The notes beneath the pieces are model-generated. The model was not told where the DNA came from. It ran no database searches and saw only the letters and a program-made list of their open reading frames with translations. Of a stretch of 64,000 bases of DNA, positions 34,191 through 41,772 are shown piece by piece. The translations under genes and the position numbers were made by a program. The stretch spans positions 62,001 to 126,000 of the forward strand of contig CADBDT010000010.1 of assembly GCA_902793465.1 (NCBI GenBank). Direction: 5' to 3'. The first letter of the stretch is position 1, and each line of letters opens with the position of its first letter. Origin of the DNA: an uncultured Coriobacteriaceae bacterium (GTDB lineage: Bacteria > Actinomycetota > Coriobacteriia > Coriobacteriales > Atopobiaceae).

Positions 34191-34472
34191 ATGGCACATA
34201 TACTCGAAGCGCTCATGCTCGTATCGTTTGGACTCTCGTGGCCGGTAAACGCCCTTAACGCCTGGAAGGCGCGTACGGCAAAGGGAACGTCCCTCGCCTT
34301 TCTCGTGCTTATTACCTTTGGGTACGTGGCGGGCATCGCAGCCAAGTTTGTGGGCAACAACATTACCTGGGTGCTGGTGGTGTACGTAATAAACCTGGCC
34401 ATGCTTGTTGCCAACATCCTCATTTACGTGCGCAATTCGCGCCTCGACGCCCAGCGAGAGGCCAACGGGTAG
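34191..34472 (+). CDS. Small three-helix membrane protein, SemiSWEET/PQ-loop-like
   Basis: A 93-residue membrane protein with three hydrophobic helices at about residues 5-22, 34-54 and 60-82. The segment GLSWPVNALNAWKARTAKGT after helix 1 recalls the short loop of SemiSWEET/MtN3 half-transporters, where a conserved proline sits in helix 1. Bacterial SemiSWEETs are dimers of such three-helix units and move sugars. The match is by shape and the WPxN-type motif only, so another small membrane protein family remains possible. A P-loop NTPase gene follows 95 bp downstream. Confidence 0.55.
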   Translation: MAHILEALMLVSFGLSWPVNALNAWKARTAKGTSLAFLVLITFGYVAGIAAKFVGNNITWVLVVYVINLAMLVANILIYVRNSRLDAQREANG

Positions 34473-34473
34473 G

Positions 34474-34507
34474 AACCAACCAAAAGGGAGTACCCCTCTT
34501 GATAGGT
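34474..34507. repeat. Single-arm family A REP
   Basis: ACCAACCAAAAGGGAGTACC then CCTCTTGATAGGT. Only one REP hairpin is present, and its tips mix two sub-variants and do not pair well (ACCAACC against GATAGGT). It is probably a degenerate or recombined copy. Confidence 0.75.
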
Positions 34508-34567
34508 CCCGTCGCGTTCCTCGCTTGGGTATACTGTTGGCTGGAAAGCGGCTGCGAGGGGGAAGCA

Positions 34568-35278
34568 ATGAGCACGTTTGAGCTTACGTCAATAACGGTG
34601 CTGGTAGGCCATGCCGGCACGGGCAAGACGAACACGGCGTTGGGCTTTGCGCTGGCAGAGGCCAAGGCGGGGCGCGAGGTAACGTTGGCCGACCTCGACG
34701 TCGTTAATCCCTACTTTCGCTCCAGCGACTATCCCGAGCTGCTGACAGAGTCCGGCATCCGCCTCATTGCGCCCGTACTCGCACGTACTACGCTGGACAC
34801 GCCCAGCCTTACGGGCGAGCTAGATGCAGCAATAGGGCAGGTGGCAGCAGACCCTGCCAACCGGCGGCTCATAATAGACGTGGGCGGAGACGACGACGGT
34901 GCAACTACCATCGGCCGCTGGTCGTCTGCACTGCGCGACGCAAACGCAGCCGTGTACTACGTGGTGTCGGCGTTTCGCGCGCTTACGACAAAGCCCGAGG
35001 AGGCGGCTGCCATGCTGCCCGAAATCGAGGACCATGCGCACCTGCGTGCTACCGCCGTTCTTAACACTTCGAACCTGGGCGACCAAACCACCATGGAGCA
35101 TGTGGAGCGTGGCCGTGCCTTTGCGTGCGAGGTGGCGCGTTTGTGCGACCTCCCGCTGGCGGCCACCATTGTTCCCGCCTGTGCTGCGCCTGCGGAGGGC
35201 GGTCTTACGCTGGCGGCAAGTCCAAACGAGGAGCCCATCGTCGTAATGCCGCGCCACGTTCGCTTGCCGTGGGATTAG
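34568..35278 (+). CDS. P-loop NTPase of the MinD/ParA/SIMIBI type
   Basis: A 236-residue cytoplasmic P-loop protein. Walker A VGHAGTGKTNTALGFAL lies near residues 12-28, followed by VTLADLDVVNPYFRSSDY, typical of the SIMIBI switch region, and by LIIDVGGDDDGA as Walker B near 98-109. It lacks a ferredoxin domain. Its partner is unknown; relatives in anaerobes act as metal or cofactor insertion ATPases or partition-like ATPases. ATG at 34568 follows GAGGGGGAAGC. A family B palindrome ends the unit. Confidence 0.75.
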   Translation: MSTFELTSITVLVGHAGTGKTNTALGFALAEAKAGREVTLADLDVVNPYFRSSDYPELLTESGIRLIAPVLARTTLDTPSLTGELDAAIGQVAADPANRRLIIDVGGDDDGATTIGRWSSALRDANAAVYYVVSAFRALTTKPEEAAAMLPEIEDHAHLRATAVLNTSNLGDQTTMEHVERGRAFACEVARLCDLPLAATIVPACAAPAEGGLTLAASPNEEPIVVMPRHVRLPWD

Positions 35279-35294
35279 TGGTATATCAAAAACA

Positions 35295-35403
35295 GGGTGC
35301 CGTGAGGGGATACTCCCCATCGGGTACATCGCGAGCAGGGGTTCCTCTGCGGATCGGCCTATCCGCGATGTACCCGTAGGGGAGCATCCCCTCACGGCAC
35401 CCC
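35295..35403. repeat. Family B palindrome (REPIN-like)
   Basis: Outer arms GGGTGCCGTGAGGGGATACT and AGCATCCCCTCACGGCACCC; inner arms CGGGTACATCGCG and CGCGATGTACCCG around a spacer of about 30 bp. It lies between convergent genes and probably terminates both. Confidence 0.88.
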
Positions 35404-35425
35404 ACCTTCGCCTCGGTAGTATGTA

Positions 35426-35653
35426 CTAGCGCGATCCCGTTAGCAGCACGACTGCCAGTGCGACGAGCAGCAGCGCCCCAAGCACCAGCCCCACACGGGT
35501 GGTAAGTAGCCCCACACGTCGTACGTCCTGTTTGTCGCGAATGCTGTGCGTCGCGCGATACGGAATCAGGTCAACGTTGCCGGTCTTGTATATCGCGAAC
35601 CCATACGCCACAAGAAGCGCCGCAAATATGAGCAAGAAAGCGATGGCGTACAT
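35426..35653 (-). CDS. Small two-helix membrane protein
   Basis: A 75-residue membrane protein. Helix 1 covers residues ~2-20 (YAIAFLLIFAALLVAYGFA) and helix 2 ~52-71 (RVGLVLGALLLVALAVVLL). The loop between them is polar (NVDLIPYRATHSIRDKQD). The layout recalls DUF3784-type small proteins, but this is not certain. The ATG at 35653 follows AAAGGCAAC. An upstream in-frame extension looks non-coding and is rejected. No function is proposed. Confidence 0.65.
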   Translation of the reverse strand: MYAIAFLLIFAALLVAYGFAIYKTGNVDLIPYRATHSIRDKQDVRRVGLLTTRVGLVLGALLLVALAVVLLTGSR

Positions 35654-35850
35654 CTTGTTGCCTTTCCAACGTGCGACCTGGGTTGGCCGTCCGAAAACTC
35701 GTGGCGACGAGCTGCGCCGCTCGGGCATACTTCCCTGGCGACACGGCGTTTTTGGACAGCCTGATGGGGGTTTATCGGCCGCCCGTAGTTCCCAATCTCC
35801 ACAGTATCCTACGTGGCCCCTTAATTGTTCGCAAGCTCGAGGCCATATGC

Positions 35851-35878
35851 TTGCCCTGCTGTCGTTGCAAGCTATAAT
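35851..35878 (+). promoter_or_regulatory. Promoter for the gene at 35906
   Basis: TTGCCC at 35851-35856, a 16-bp spacer and a perfect TATAAT at 35873-35878. This gives a leader of about 20 nt containing GGAGGTGGG. The rest of the 252-bp divergent gap from 35654 shows nothing else I recognise. Confidence 0.6.
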
Positions 35879-35905
35879 CGTCGCCACCCGTGGAGGTGGG
35901 TTTGT

Positions 35906-36919
35906 ATGAGCGTATGCCTTTGCAATCTAAGTGCCGACGCAGCTCTTGAGCTTGCGGCCCAAAAGGGAGTTGAGCTCGAGCCGGCGTCTCCTAATCCGAT
36001 GTCTTTTTCGGCCGGTCCTGTGCTTGGTTCAAGTAAGCTGCCCGGCCTTGAGGACGTGTTGCCTAATCCCGTCGAACTTATGCTGGGAAGTGCAAAGAAT
36101 CGGCGCGCTTCCACCGAGGCGGCTTATCATGTATGGCGAGGGAGCTTGCCTCGCAACAGCTTTCTTAGGATTGATGAGGAACTGTACGTTACCTCGCCGG
36201 AACTTACGTTGCTCATGCAGGCAAATCAGCTGCATCAGGTAAGCCTCTGTCAGATGCTTGGTCGTTACTTGGGTACATGGACGCCAGCAAAAGACGCGGC
36301 ACAAGGTCAGGACGAGCGGGCGCCCCTCGTTACCTTCGACTCGCTTACGTCCTTTTACACGGGACTTAAACGCTCGCGTGGGAAGAGCAACCTTGGACTC
36401 GCAATGGCTTATACCTGCGATGGCGCTGCATCCGCCCCCGAAACGTCACTTCAGTTGGCGCTGTGCCTGCCCCCGGAGCTTCATGGATTCAACCTCCCAC
36501 AACCGACTATGAATTTTGAGGTGGACCTTTCGTCTAGGGCTCAGTTAATGCATCCTCACGAAACAGCGCGTATAGATTTATGTTGGCGCAACAAGCGATT
36601 TGGGCTCGAATACCAAGGCGAAGGCCATGGCAACCAGCTGGGGGAGGACTATGCGCGTTGGTTTGCATTGCGCGAAGAGCAATACGAGCTGTGGTATGTG
36701 GCCAAAGAGCAGCTGGCCAGCGCTACTCAAATGGACTTTATTGCGCGTGAAGTGGCAAAACGCATAGGCTTTGAGGTCAATGAGGAGCTATGGCCAACCC
36801 ATAGCGAGCTGCGGGAGCTGTTAGACATACTCTCGGGCGCCACGCACCCAAAACCAGTTCCCTACGAGGAGCTACGCAAGCGGCGGGTGGCTGTGCGAGC
36901 GTGCTTGCGGTACGGTTGA
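35906..36919 (+). CDS. Uncharacterised protein with possible DUF559/Vsr-like nuclease C-terminus
   Basis: A 337-residue protein not clearly recognised. The N-terminal half includes LPRNSFLRIDEELYVTSPEL near residues 75-94, like the recognition region of AbiEi-type proteins. The C-terminal half has RIDLCWRNKRFGLEYQGEGH near 221-240, which could be the D...ExQ/EYxG core of a PD-(D/E)XK or Vsr/DUF559 fold, and then RWFALREEQYELWYV. The ATG at 35906 has a strong GGAGGTGGG. Codon use is less GC-biased than its neighbours, which suggests transfer. It may be a nuclease or a type IV antitoxin-like protein; both are inferred. Confidence 0.5.
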   Translation: MSVCLCNLSADAALELAAQKGVELEPASPNPMSFSAGPVLGSSKLPGLEDVLPNPVELMLGSAKNRRASTEAAYHVWRGSLPRNSFLRIDEELYVTSPELTLLMQANQLHQVSLCQMLGRYLGTWTPAKDAAQGQDERAPLVTFDSLTSFYTGLKRSRGKSNLGLAMAYTCDGAASAPETSLQLALCLPPELHGFNLPQPTMNFEVDLSSRAQLMHPHETARIDLCWRNKRFGLEYQGEGHGNQLGEDYARWFALREEQYELWYVAKEQLASATQMDFIAREVAKRIGFEVNEELWPTHSELRELLDILSGATHPKPVPYEELRKRRVAVRACLRYG

Positions 36920-37011
36920 GCGTCGCAAGGTGCTCCGCCAGCTCACAATTTATCGCTTTTTAGCCCCAAATTGGAAAAAGCCCAGTTAACGATAATGTAT
37001 ATAAGTAATAT

Positions 37012-37165
37012 TTGTAATACGTGAACTCTGAGCGCATGTAAAAAGTTCACGTGTTACAAATTTGCTCTCTAAGAATCACAAAATGCCTGCAAAATTCCGT
37101 TCTTAGGGCAAAAAACTGTAATACGTGAATTGCAATTTTGCATTTTGCCGTTCACGTATTCCAAA
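37012..37165. repeat. Four-site symmetric dyad block (TGTAATACGTGAA)
   Basis: TTGTAATACGTGAACT (37012-37027), its inverse AGTTCACGTGTTACAA (37044-37059), TGTAATACGTGAATT (37117 on) and an inverse TTCACGTATTCC (37151-37162). The arrangement is symmetric about ~37088. It is the same plan as 7805-7961 with different sequence. It lies in the 763-bp gene-free stretch 36920-37682. Confidence 0.72.
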
Positions 37166-37270
37166 GAGGCCTACGAATCGCTCGCTTGCTAGACGCCTGA
37201 GCACAAAAAACTGGTGCCGCACGTCTGTCAATCGTATTTGGCAACAAAAATGAGACGCCCGGTTGTGCCG

Positions 37271-37476
37271 CCTGCCCCAAAACAATGGTCAAAACCGCGA
37301 AGCGCCATGGGCAAGCGCCGCGCTCAAACAGTCCTTGCGTAGAAGGCGCACGCGGTAACCTTTCTTCTCGCGCGAGTTTAGCGTCCTAACCATCTTGGTT
37401 GCCCCTCGTGGCTGCATAACTGCGCACGGCGCTTGCCCATGGTGCCGAAAGGTTTCGACTATTGTTTTGGGGTAGG
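37271..37476. repeat. Long imperfect inverted repeat, ~53-bp arms
   Basis: The left arm 37271-37323 (CCTGCCCCAAAACAATGGTC... to AAGCGCCATGGGCAAGCGCC) is inverted at 37422-37476 (CGGCGCTTGCCCATGGTGCC... to ATTGTTTTGGGGTAGG), about 100 bp apart. It could fold as a long RNA hairpin, or be a small inverted mobile relic. I see no gene in 36920-37682 apart from these blocks and the promoter of the downstream operon. Confidence 0.7.
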
Positions 37477-37637
37477 CTGTGCTGCGGCTCTTGGAAGGTT
37501 GCGAAAAGCCCCCTTTGCAAGTGGCACTTTAGCGAATCCGGCGTCGTGCCTGCTTCCGTCCGCCGCAGGTTGTTTAGGGCATTGTCTGTTTCCCTTGATT
37601 TTATGTTACAGAATCCAACGTCTACACACGCAAGCCG

Positions 37638-37643
37638 TATAAT
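37638..37643 (+). promoter_or_regulatory. -10 box of the oxidoreductase operon
   Basis: A perfect TATAAT lies 40 bp before the first start codon of the four-gene operon. No good -35 is seen at 16-18 bp upstream, so an activator may be needed, or the call may be wrong. AGGAGAGAGGGAGGG follows as a strong ribosome-binding site. Confidence 0.45.
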
Positions 37644-37682
37644 TGCTGTTTGCCAAAAACCTAGAGGAGAGAGGGAGGGAGT

Positions 37683-37886
37683 ATGGCACGTATTATTGTC
37701 GACGACGTCCACTGCAAGGGTTGCGGCCTGTGCGTCGCCGCCTGCCCCAAGGGAGTGCTGGCGCTCGATCAGGAGCGCATTACGCCCAAGGGCTATCATC
37801 CCGCTAAGCAGGTGAAGGACGGGTGCATTGGATGCTCCTCGTGCTACTTCACTTGTCCCGATGTTGCAATTACGGTGGTGAAGTAA
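37683..37886 (+). CDS. vorD: 2-oxoacid:ferredoxin oxidoreductase, ferredoxin-like delta subunit
   Basis: A 67-residue ferredoxin subunit with two 4Fe-4S motifs: CKGCGLCVAACP at residues ~12-23 and CIGCSSCYFTCP at ~48-59. It passes electrons from the thiamine-diphosphate centre to free ferredoxin. It is the first gene of a tight four-gene operon: its stop (TAA) ends right before the next ATG. The naming as Vor (branched-chain 2-oxoacid) rather than Kor (2-oxoglutarate) follows the gene order, not a proven substrate. Confidence 0.88.
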   Translation: MARIIVDDVHCKGCGLCVAACPKGVLALDQERITPKGYHPAKQVKDGCIGCSSCYFTCPDVAITVVK

Positions 37887-39059
37887 ATGGCAGACAACAC
37901 GAATGCGCAAGAGCGCGTCCTCATGAAGGGCAACGAGGTGCTGGCCGAAGCGGCCATGCGCGCCGGCTGCCGCTTCTTCTTTGGCTACCCCATTACGCCC
38001 CAGACCGAGCTTGCTGCCTACATGGCAAAAAAGCTTCCGCTCATTGGCGGAACCTTCCTGCAGGCCGAGTCCGAGATTGCGGCCATCAACATGGTGTATG
38101 GTGCCGCGGCCGCCGGAGCTCGCGTTATGACCAGCTCGAGCTCGCCTGGCGTCTCGCTTAAGGGCGAGGGCGTATCCTACATGGCCGGCGCCGACTGCCC
38201 CGGCGTTATAGTAAACGTGGAGCGCGGAGGTCCAGGCCTTGGCGGCATCCAGCCGTCGCAGTCCGACTACTTCCAGGCCACGCGCGCGCTCGGTCACGGC
38301 GACTTTTACATGCCGGTGCTGGCGCCCTCTACGGTTCAGGAGATGGCCGACCTCATTTACCTGGCCTTCGATCTTGCGGACGAGTACCGCACGCCTGCCA
38401 TGATTCTTGCCGACGGCATGATTGGCCAAATGATGGAGCCCGTGCTGCTTCCGCCCGAACGTGATCTTTCCACGCTGCCCGCAAAGCCGTGGGCGACCTC
38501 CGGCCATGCCAACGAGCGCGAGCACAACGTGGTCAACTCGCTGTACCTTTCGCCCGACAAGCTCGAGGAAACCAACTTCGAGCGCTTCGAGCGCTACGCA
38601 GAGATACAAGAGAAGCATCAGCGCCAGGAGCTCATGATGTGCGACGACGCAGACATAGTGGTAGTGGCCTTTGGCGCCGCCTCCCGTGTGGCCCGCACCG
38701 CAGTGCGCGATGCCCGCGCAAAGGGCATAAAGGCCGGCCTGCTTCGTCCCATAACGTTGTGGCCGTTCCCCACCAAGGCTATCGATCAGGTGGTTGACGG
38801 CGGCGCCACCAAGTTCCTGTCCGTCGAGCTCAATATGGGCCAGATGGTGGAGGACGTGCGTCTGGCCGTAAACGGCCGCGCCAGCGTGGACTTCTTTGGT
38901 CGCACGGGCGGCGTGCTGCCTACGCCCGAGGAGGTGCTGGCCGCCATCGAGACGCTCGCCGCGGGCGAGAGCGTGGCGCAGTCTGCCGCTCCCGGAGCCG
39001 TGGGCTCTCTGCTTCCGCATCCCCAGCACCGCAAGAGCACCTACGAAAGGGGTGAGTAG
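37887..39059 (+). CDS. vorB: 2-oxoacid:ferredoxin oxidoreductase, alpha subunit
   Basis: A 390-residue subunit with the pyrimidine-binding domain of PFOR-type enzymes. It begins LMKGNEVLAEAAMRAGCRFF. Hallmarks are FFGYPITPQTEL near residues 31-42, FLQAESEIAAINMVYGAAAAG near 60-80 and MTSSSSPGVSLKGEG near 85-99. It works with the TPP subunit to oxidatively decarboxylate a 2-oxoacid to acyl-CoA while reducing ferredoxin, central to amino-acid fermentation in anaerobes. It lies between the ferredoxin and beta genes, with 1 bp to the next start. Confidence 0.92.
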   Translation: MADNTNAQERVLMKGNEVLAEAAMRAGCRFFFGYPITPQTELAAYMAKKLPLIGGTFLQAESEIAAINMVYGAAAAGARVMTSSSSPGVSLKGEGVSYMAGADCPGVIVNVERGGPGLGGIQPSQSDYFQATRALGHGDFYMPVLAPSTVQEMADLIYLAFDLADEYRTPAMILADGMIGQMMEPVLLPPERDLSTLPAKPWATSGHANEREHNVVNSLYLSPDKLEETNFERFERYAEIQEKHQRQELMMCDDADIVVVAFGAASRVARTAVRDARAKGIKAGLLRPITLWPFPTKAIDQVVDGGATKFLSVELNMGQMVEDVRLAVNGRASVDFFGRTGGVLPTPEEVLAAIETLAAGESVAQSAAPGAVGSLLPHPQHRKSTYERGE

Positions 39060-39060
39060 C

Positions 39061-39957
39061 ATGGCAAAGCCCAACCTCGGACCCGTCACGCTCCCCGATT
39101 ACCAGCAGGAGCGCATTGGTTCGCAGATCGCCGAGGGCGAGACCATAAAGTCTGCCCGCCCGCACGCGCTTACCGACGCCATCTTCAATTACTGTCCTGG
39201 CTGCACGCACGGCATCGTAAACCGCCTGGTGGCCGAGTGCATTGACGAGCTGGGCATTGAGGGCAAGACCGTGGGCATCGCTCCCGTGGGCTGCTCCGTA
39301 ATGATGTACGACTTTATGAACTGCGACATGATAGAGGCCGCGCACGGACGCGCGCCCGCGGTTGCCACCGGCGTAAAGCGCGTGCACCCCAACAACGTGG
39401 TGTTTGCGTACCAGGGCGACGGCGACCTGGCCTCCATCGGCACGGCCGAGACCGTTCACGCTGCCACGCGTGGCGAGCACATTACGGTCATCTTCATCAA
39501 CAACGCAATCTATGGCATGACCGGCGGCCAAATGGCGCCCACGTCGCTGCCCAACCAGGTAACGCAAACGAGCCCCTACGGCCGCGACGTTTCCAAGGTA
39601 GGATATCCCGTGCGCATTGCCGAGATGGTTTCCACCCTGGATGGCGTGGCATACGTGGAGCGCGTAACCTGCGACTCGCGCAAGCATATTATGGATGCCA
39701 AGAAGGCCATAAAGAAGGCCTTCCAAAACCAGATTGACGGTGTGGGCTACTCGCTGGTAGAGGTCGTATCCACCTGCCCGACCAACTGGGGAATGACGCC
39801 GCTCGACGCCTTTCAGTGGCTACGCGACAACATGCTTCCGTACTATCCGCTGGGCGTATACAAGGACGTCGTGGCCGACGGCTTTGCCAACGCGGCCGAG
39901 GCCGCACTCGAGCGCGCCAAGGACTGCCCCATAGCCCAACAGGGAAAGGAGGCCTAA
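39061..39957 (+). CDS. vorA: 2-oxoacid:ferredoxin oxidoreductase, beta (TPP-binding) subunit
   Basis: A 298-residue thiamine-diphosphate subunit. The [4Fe-4S]/TPP region starts NYCPGCTHGIVNRLVAE near residues 44-60. The TPP/Mg motif is GDGDLASIGTAE near 119-130 with NNAIYGMTGGQMAPTS near 147-162. The ATG at 39061 follows AAAGGGGTGAGT, which overlaps the end of the alpha gene. Reading frames extending further upstream are shadows of the alpha gene. Operon position and length are normal. Confidence 0.92.
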   Translation: MAKPNLGPVTLPDYQQERIGSQIAEGETIKSARPHALTDAIFNYCPGCTHGIVNRLVAECIDELGIEGKTVGIAPVGCSVMMYDFMNCDMIEAAHGRAPAVATGVKRVHPNNVVFAYQGDGDLASIGTAETVHAATRGEHITVIFINNAIYGMTGGQMAPTSLPNQVTQTSPYGRDVSKVGYPVRIAEMVSTLDGVAYVERVTCDSRKHIMDAKKAIKKAFQNQIDGVGYSLVEVVSTCPTNWGMTPLDAFQWLRDNMLPYYPLGVYKDVVADGFANAAEAALERAKDCPIAQQGKEA

Positions 39958-39960
39958 GCC

Positions 39961-40518
39961 ATGGCCGACTTCAATCACGAGATGCTCTGCGTGCTTTCGG
40001 GCTTCGGCGGACAAGGCCTCCTGTTTGCGGGCAAGATTATGGCCAACTGCGGCCTTATTGACGGTCGTCAGGTTTCCTGGATGCCCAGCTATGGTCCCGA
40101 GATGCGCGGCGGCACCGCCAACTGCAGCGTCTCTCTTTCCGACGACGCCATTGGCACACCGTTTATAACCAAGCCCACGGCGCTTATTGCCATGAACCAG
40201 CCGAGTGTAGAGAAGTTCGCGGCGTCGGTGCAGCCTGGTGGCGCCATCGTAATCGATACTACGCTGGCCATGAACGGCGCCGAGGGCGTTCAGCTGGCAG
40301 ACGACGTAACCGTGGCGGCCTTTAAGGCAACCGAGATCGCAGAGGCCGAGGGACTCAAAGGCCTGGCCAACATCATCTGCCTGGGCAAGCTCTGGTCGCT
40401 CGACAACTTCTGCGAGCGCGAGGTGGTGGACGCTGCTATTTCCAAGTGCGTGCCGCCCAAGCGCCAGCACCTGCTGGAGCCCAACCTGCGCGCCTTCCAA
40501 CTTGGAATCGACGCGTAA
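39961..40518 (+). CDS. vorC: 2-oxoacid:ferredoxin oxidoreductase, gamma subunit
   Basis: A 185-residue subunit of the POR/KOR gamma type. The typical opening GFGGQGLLFAGKIMANCGLI lies near residues 15-34 and MPSYGPEMRGGTANCSVSLS near 41-60. It interacts with the alpha/beta pair and helps bind CoA. It is the last gene of the operon, 3 bp after the beta stop; a family B palindrome 20 bp downstream probably terminates it. Confidence 0.92.
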   Translation: MADFNHEMLCVLSGFGGQGLLFAGKIMANCGLIDGRQVSWMPSYGPEMRGGTANCSVSLSDDAIGTPFITKPTALIAMNQPSVEKFAASVQPGGAIVIDTTLAMNGAEGVQLADDVTVAAFKATEIAEAEGLKGLANIICLGKLWSLDNFCEREVVDAAISKCVPPKRQHLLEPNLRAFQLGIDA

Positions 40519-40538
40519 CTCTTATTGATGTGGCATGC

Positions 40539-40614
40539 CGTGCCGTTTGGGGATACTCCCCCTGCGGTACATCGCTCGCGATGTACCGCAGGGGGAGTAT
40601 CCCCAAACGGCACG
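40539..40614. repeat. Family B palindrome, compact and perfect
   Basis: A 76-bp inverted repeat with 37-bp arms. It starts CGTGCCGTTTGGGGATACTC; the inner arms GCGGTACATCGC and GCGATGTACCGC are separated by only 2 bp, so the spacer seen in other B copies is missing. It ends the oxidoreductase operon. Confidence 0.9.
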
Positions 40615-40654
40615 CTGCTACGAGTGCCAGCGCAGTTAGTGATAACATAACCGC

Positions 40655-41611
40655 ATGAAACCTCAACAGCAAACCAAGCCAACGCCGCTCTTCTGGCACT
40701 ACGTAGTCCACCTCGTGGTGCGAACCATCCTGTTTGCCACAGGCATAGTGCTGCTTGTGGTGGATCCGGCCCAGCTGGATATGACGCGCAACTTTGGCAT
40801 CCAGGCGGGTCCGTCCTTCGTTAACCTCGTGTTTGTGTTTATGGCGCTCGACCTTGTGTCCAAGCTGCGCCCGCACGCAAAAATAGCCATGGGTAGCCGC
40901 AAGCAGTACGCACAGTATCACGCTCCCACGCCGCGCATGTTTGCGGGCGGCGCAAAAGAGCTGCGTAGCCGCGTGCGCGACCTGCGCAAGCAGATGCCCG
41001 AGTACCTGGAGCAAAAGGTTGCGAACACGCGTGACGCCGCGCAGGAAACAGCGCAAGGCGTGTACGAGGCGGGACGTCAGCTGGCGTATTCCGTAGACGT
41101 GCTGCGCATGCTTCCCTGGCCCGACAACCTTGCCGCCAGCGAGCGCATGCGCAACGCCATTCGTCGCCGTCGCGCGCGTGAGGTGGTGCCGGTCGCCATT
41201 TTTTGGGTTGTGTTCAACCTTGCCGTAGGGCTTCTGCTGGATCGCTTTGGCCTGCTAGGACCGCAGGCAGTAATGGTGTGGACGCTCTTCTACTTTGTGT
41301 TCGACATGATAAGCGTGGTGCTGTGGTGCCCGCTGCAGCTGGTGCTCATGCGTAACCGCTGCTGCACCACCTGCCAGATCTTTAACTGGGACGGAATAAT
41401 GGCGGCAACGCCGCTCCTTGTGGTGTGGTGCTGGTTTAGCGGGCTGCTCGTTCTGGGCGCGCTGGTGGTGCTTGTGCGCTGGGAGCTGGCCTTTGTGCGT
41501 CATCCCGAACGCTTTGACCAGCGCACCAACGCCTCGCTGCAATGCGAGAACTGCACTGACAAACTCTGCTACCTGCGCAAGCCCCTTACCCCGCGCACGG
41601 TAGGGGAGTAA
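40655..41611 (+). CDS. Uncharacterised multi-helix membrane protein
   Basis: A 318-residue membrane protein with about five hydrophobic segments: ~18-37, ~52-68, ~175-200, ~210-235 and ~245-270. The cytosolic middle (~85-150) is charged and may form a helix (RSRVRDLRKQMPEYLEQKVA). Cysteine motifs CCTTC near 233 and CENCTDKLC near 297 could bind metal. No family is recognised. The ATG at 40655 lacks a ribosome-binding site, and TAACAT lies just upstream, so a leaderless mRNA is possible. Confidence 0.65.
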   Translation: MKPQQQTKPTPLFWHYVVHLVVRTILFATGIVLLVVDPAQLDMTRNFGIQAGPSFVNLVFVFMALDLVSKLRPHAKIAMGSRKQYAQYHAPTPRMFAGGAKELRSRVRDLRKQMPEYLEQKVANTRDAAQETAQGVYEAGRQLAYSVDVLRMLPWPDNLAASERMRNAIRRRRAREVVPVAIFWVVFNLAVGLLLDRFGLLGPQAVMVWTLFYFVFDMISVVLWCPLQLVLMRNRCCTTCQIFNWDGIMAATPLLVVWCWFSGLLVLGALVVLVRWELAFVRHPERFDQRTNASLQCENCTDKLCYLRKPLTPRTVGE

Positions 41612-41633
41612 GTCTAGGTGGGTCGTGCCTGCT

Positions 41634-41670
41634 GGCGTGCCTCTTGGGGAGTATCCCCAAGAGGCACGCC
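41634..41670. repeat. Single REP hairpin related to family B
   Basis: GGCGTGCCTCTTGGGGAGTA and TCCCCAAGAGGCACGCC form one perfect 37-bp hairpin on the shared core, without the ACATCGCG inner arms. It lies after the membrane protein gene. Confidence 0.82.
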
Positions 41671-41772
41671 TCGCCCGGAGGCGCCGTCCTCGCTGGCTAG
41701 ATTCCCCTCCGACCCTTAAAATGGTATGAGCGTCACTGGCAACGCCGAGACCAGACCGAACAGGAGCTATTT

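Noticed and set aside
35654..35887. N-terminal extension of the small membrane protein at 35426-35653
   Set aside because: It would add 78 residues without a ribosome-binding site and overlap the divergent promoter; the ATG at 35653 has AAAGG upstream.
37103..37285. Small minus-strand open frame in the 36.9-37.7 kb gap
   Set aside because: It overlaps the dyad block and inverted repeat, has no ribosome-binding site and has no recognisable sequence.
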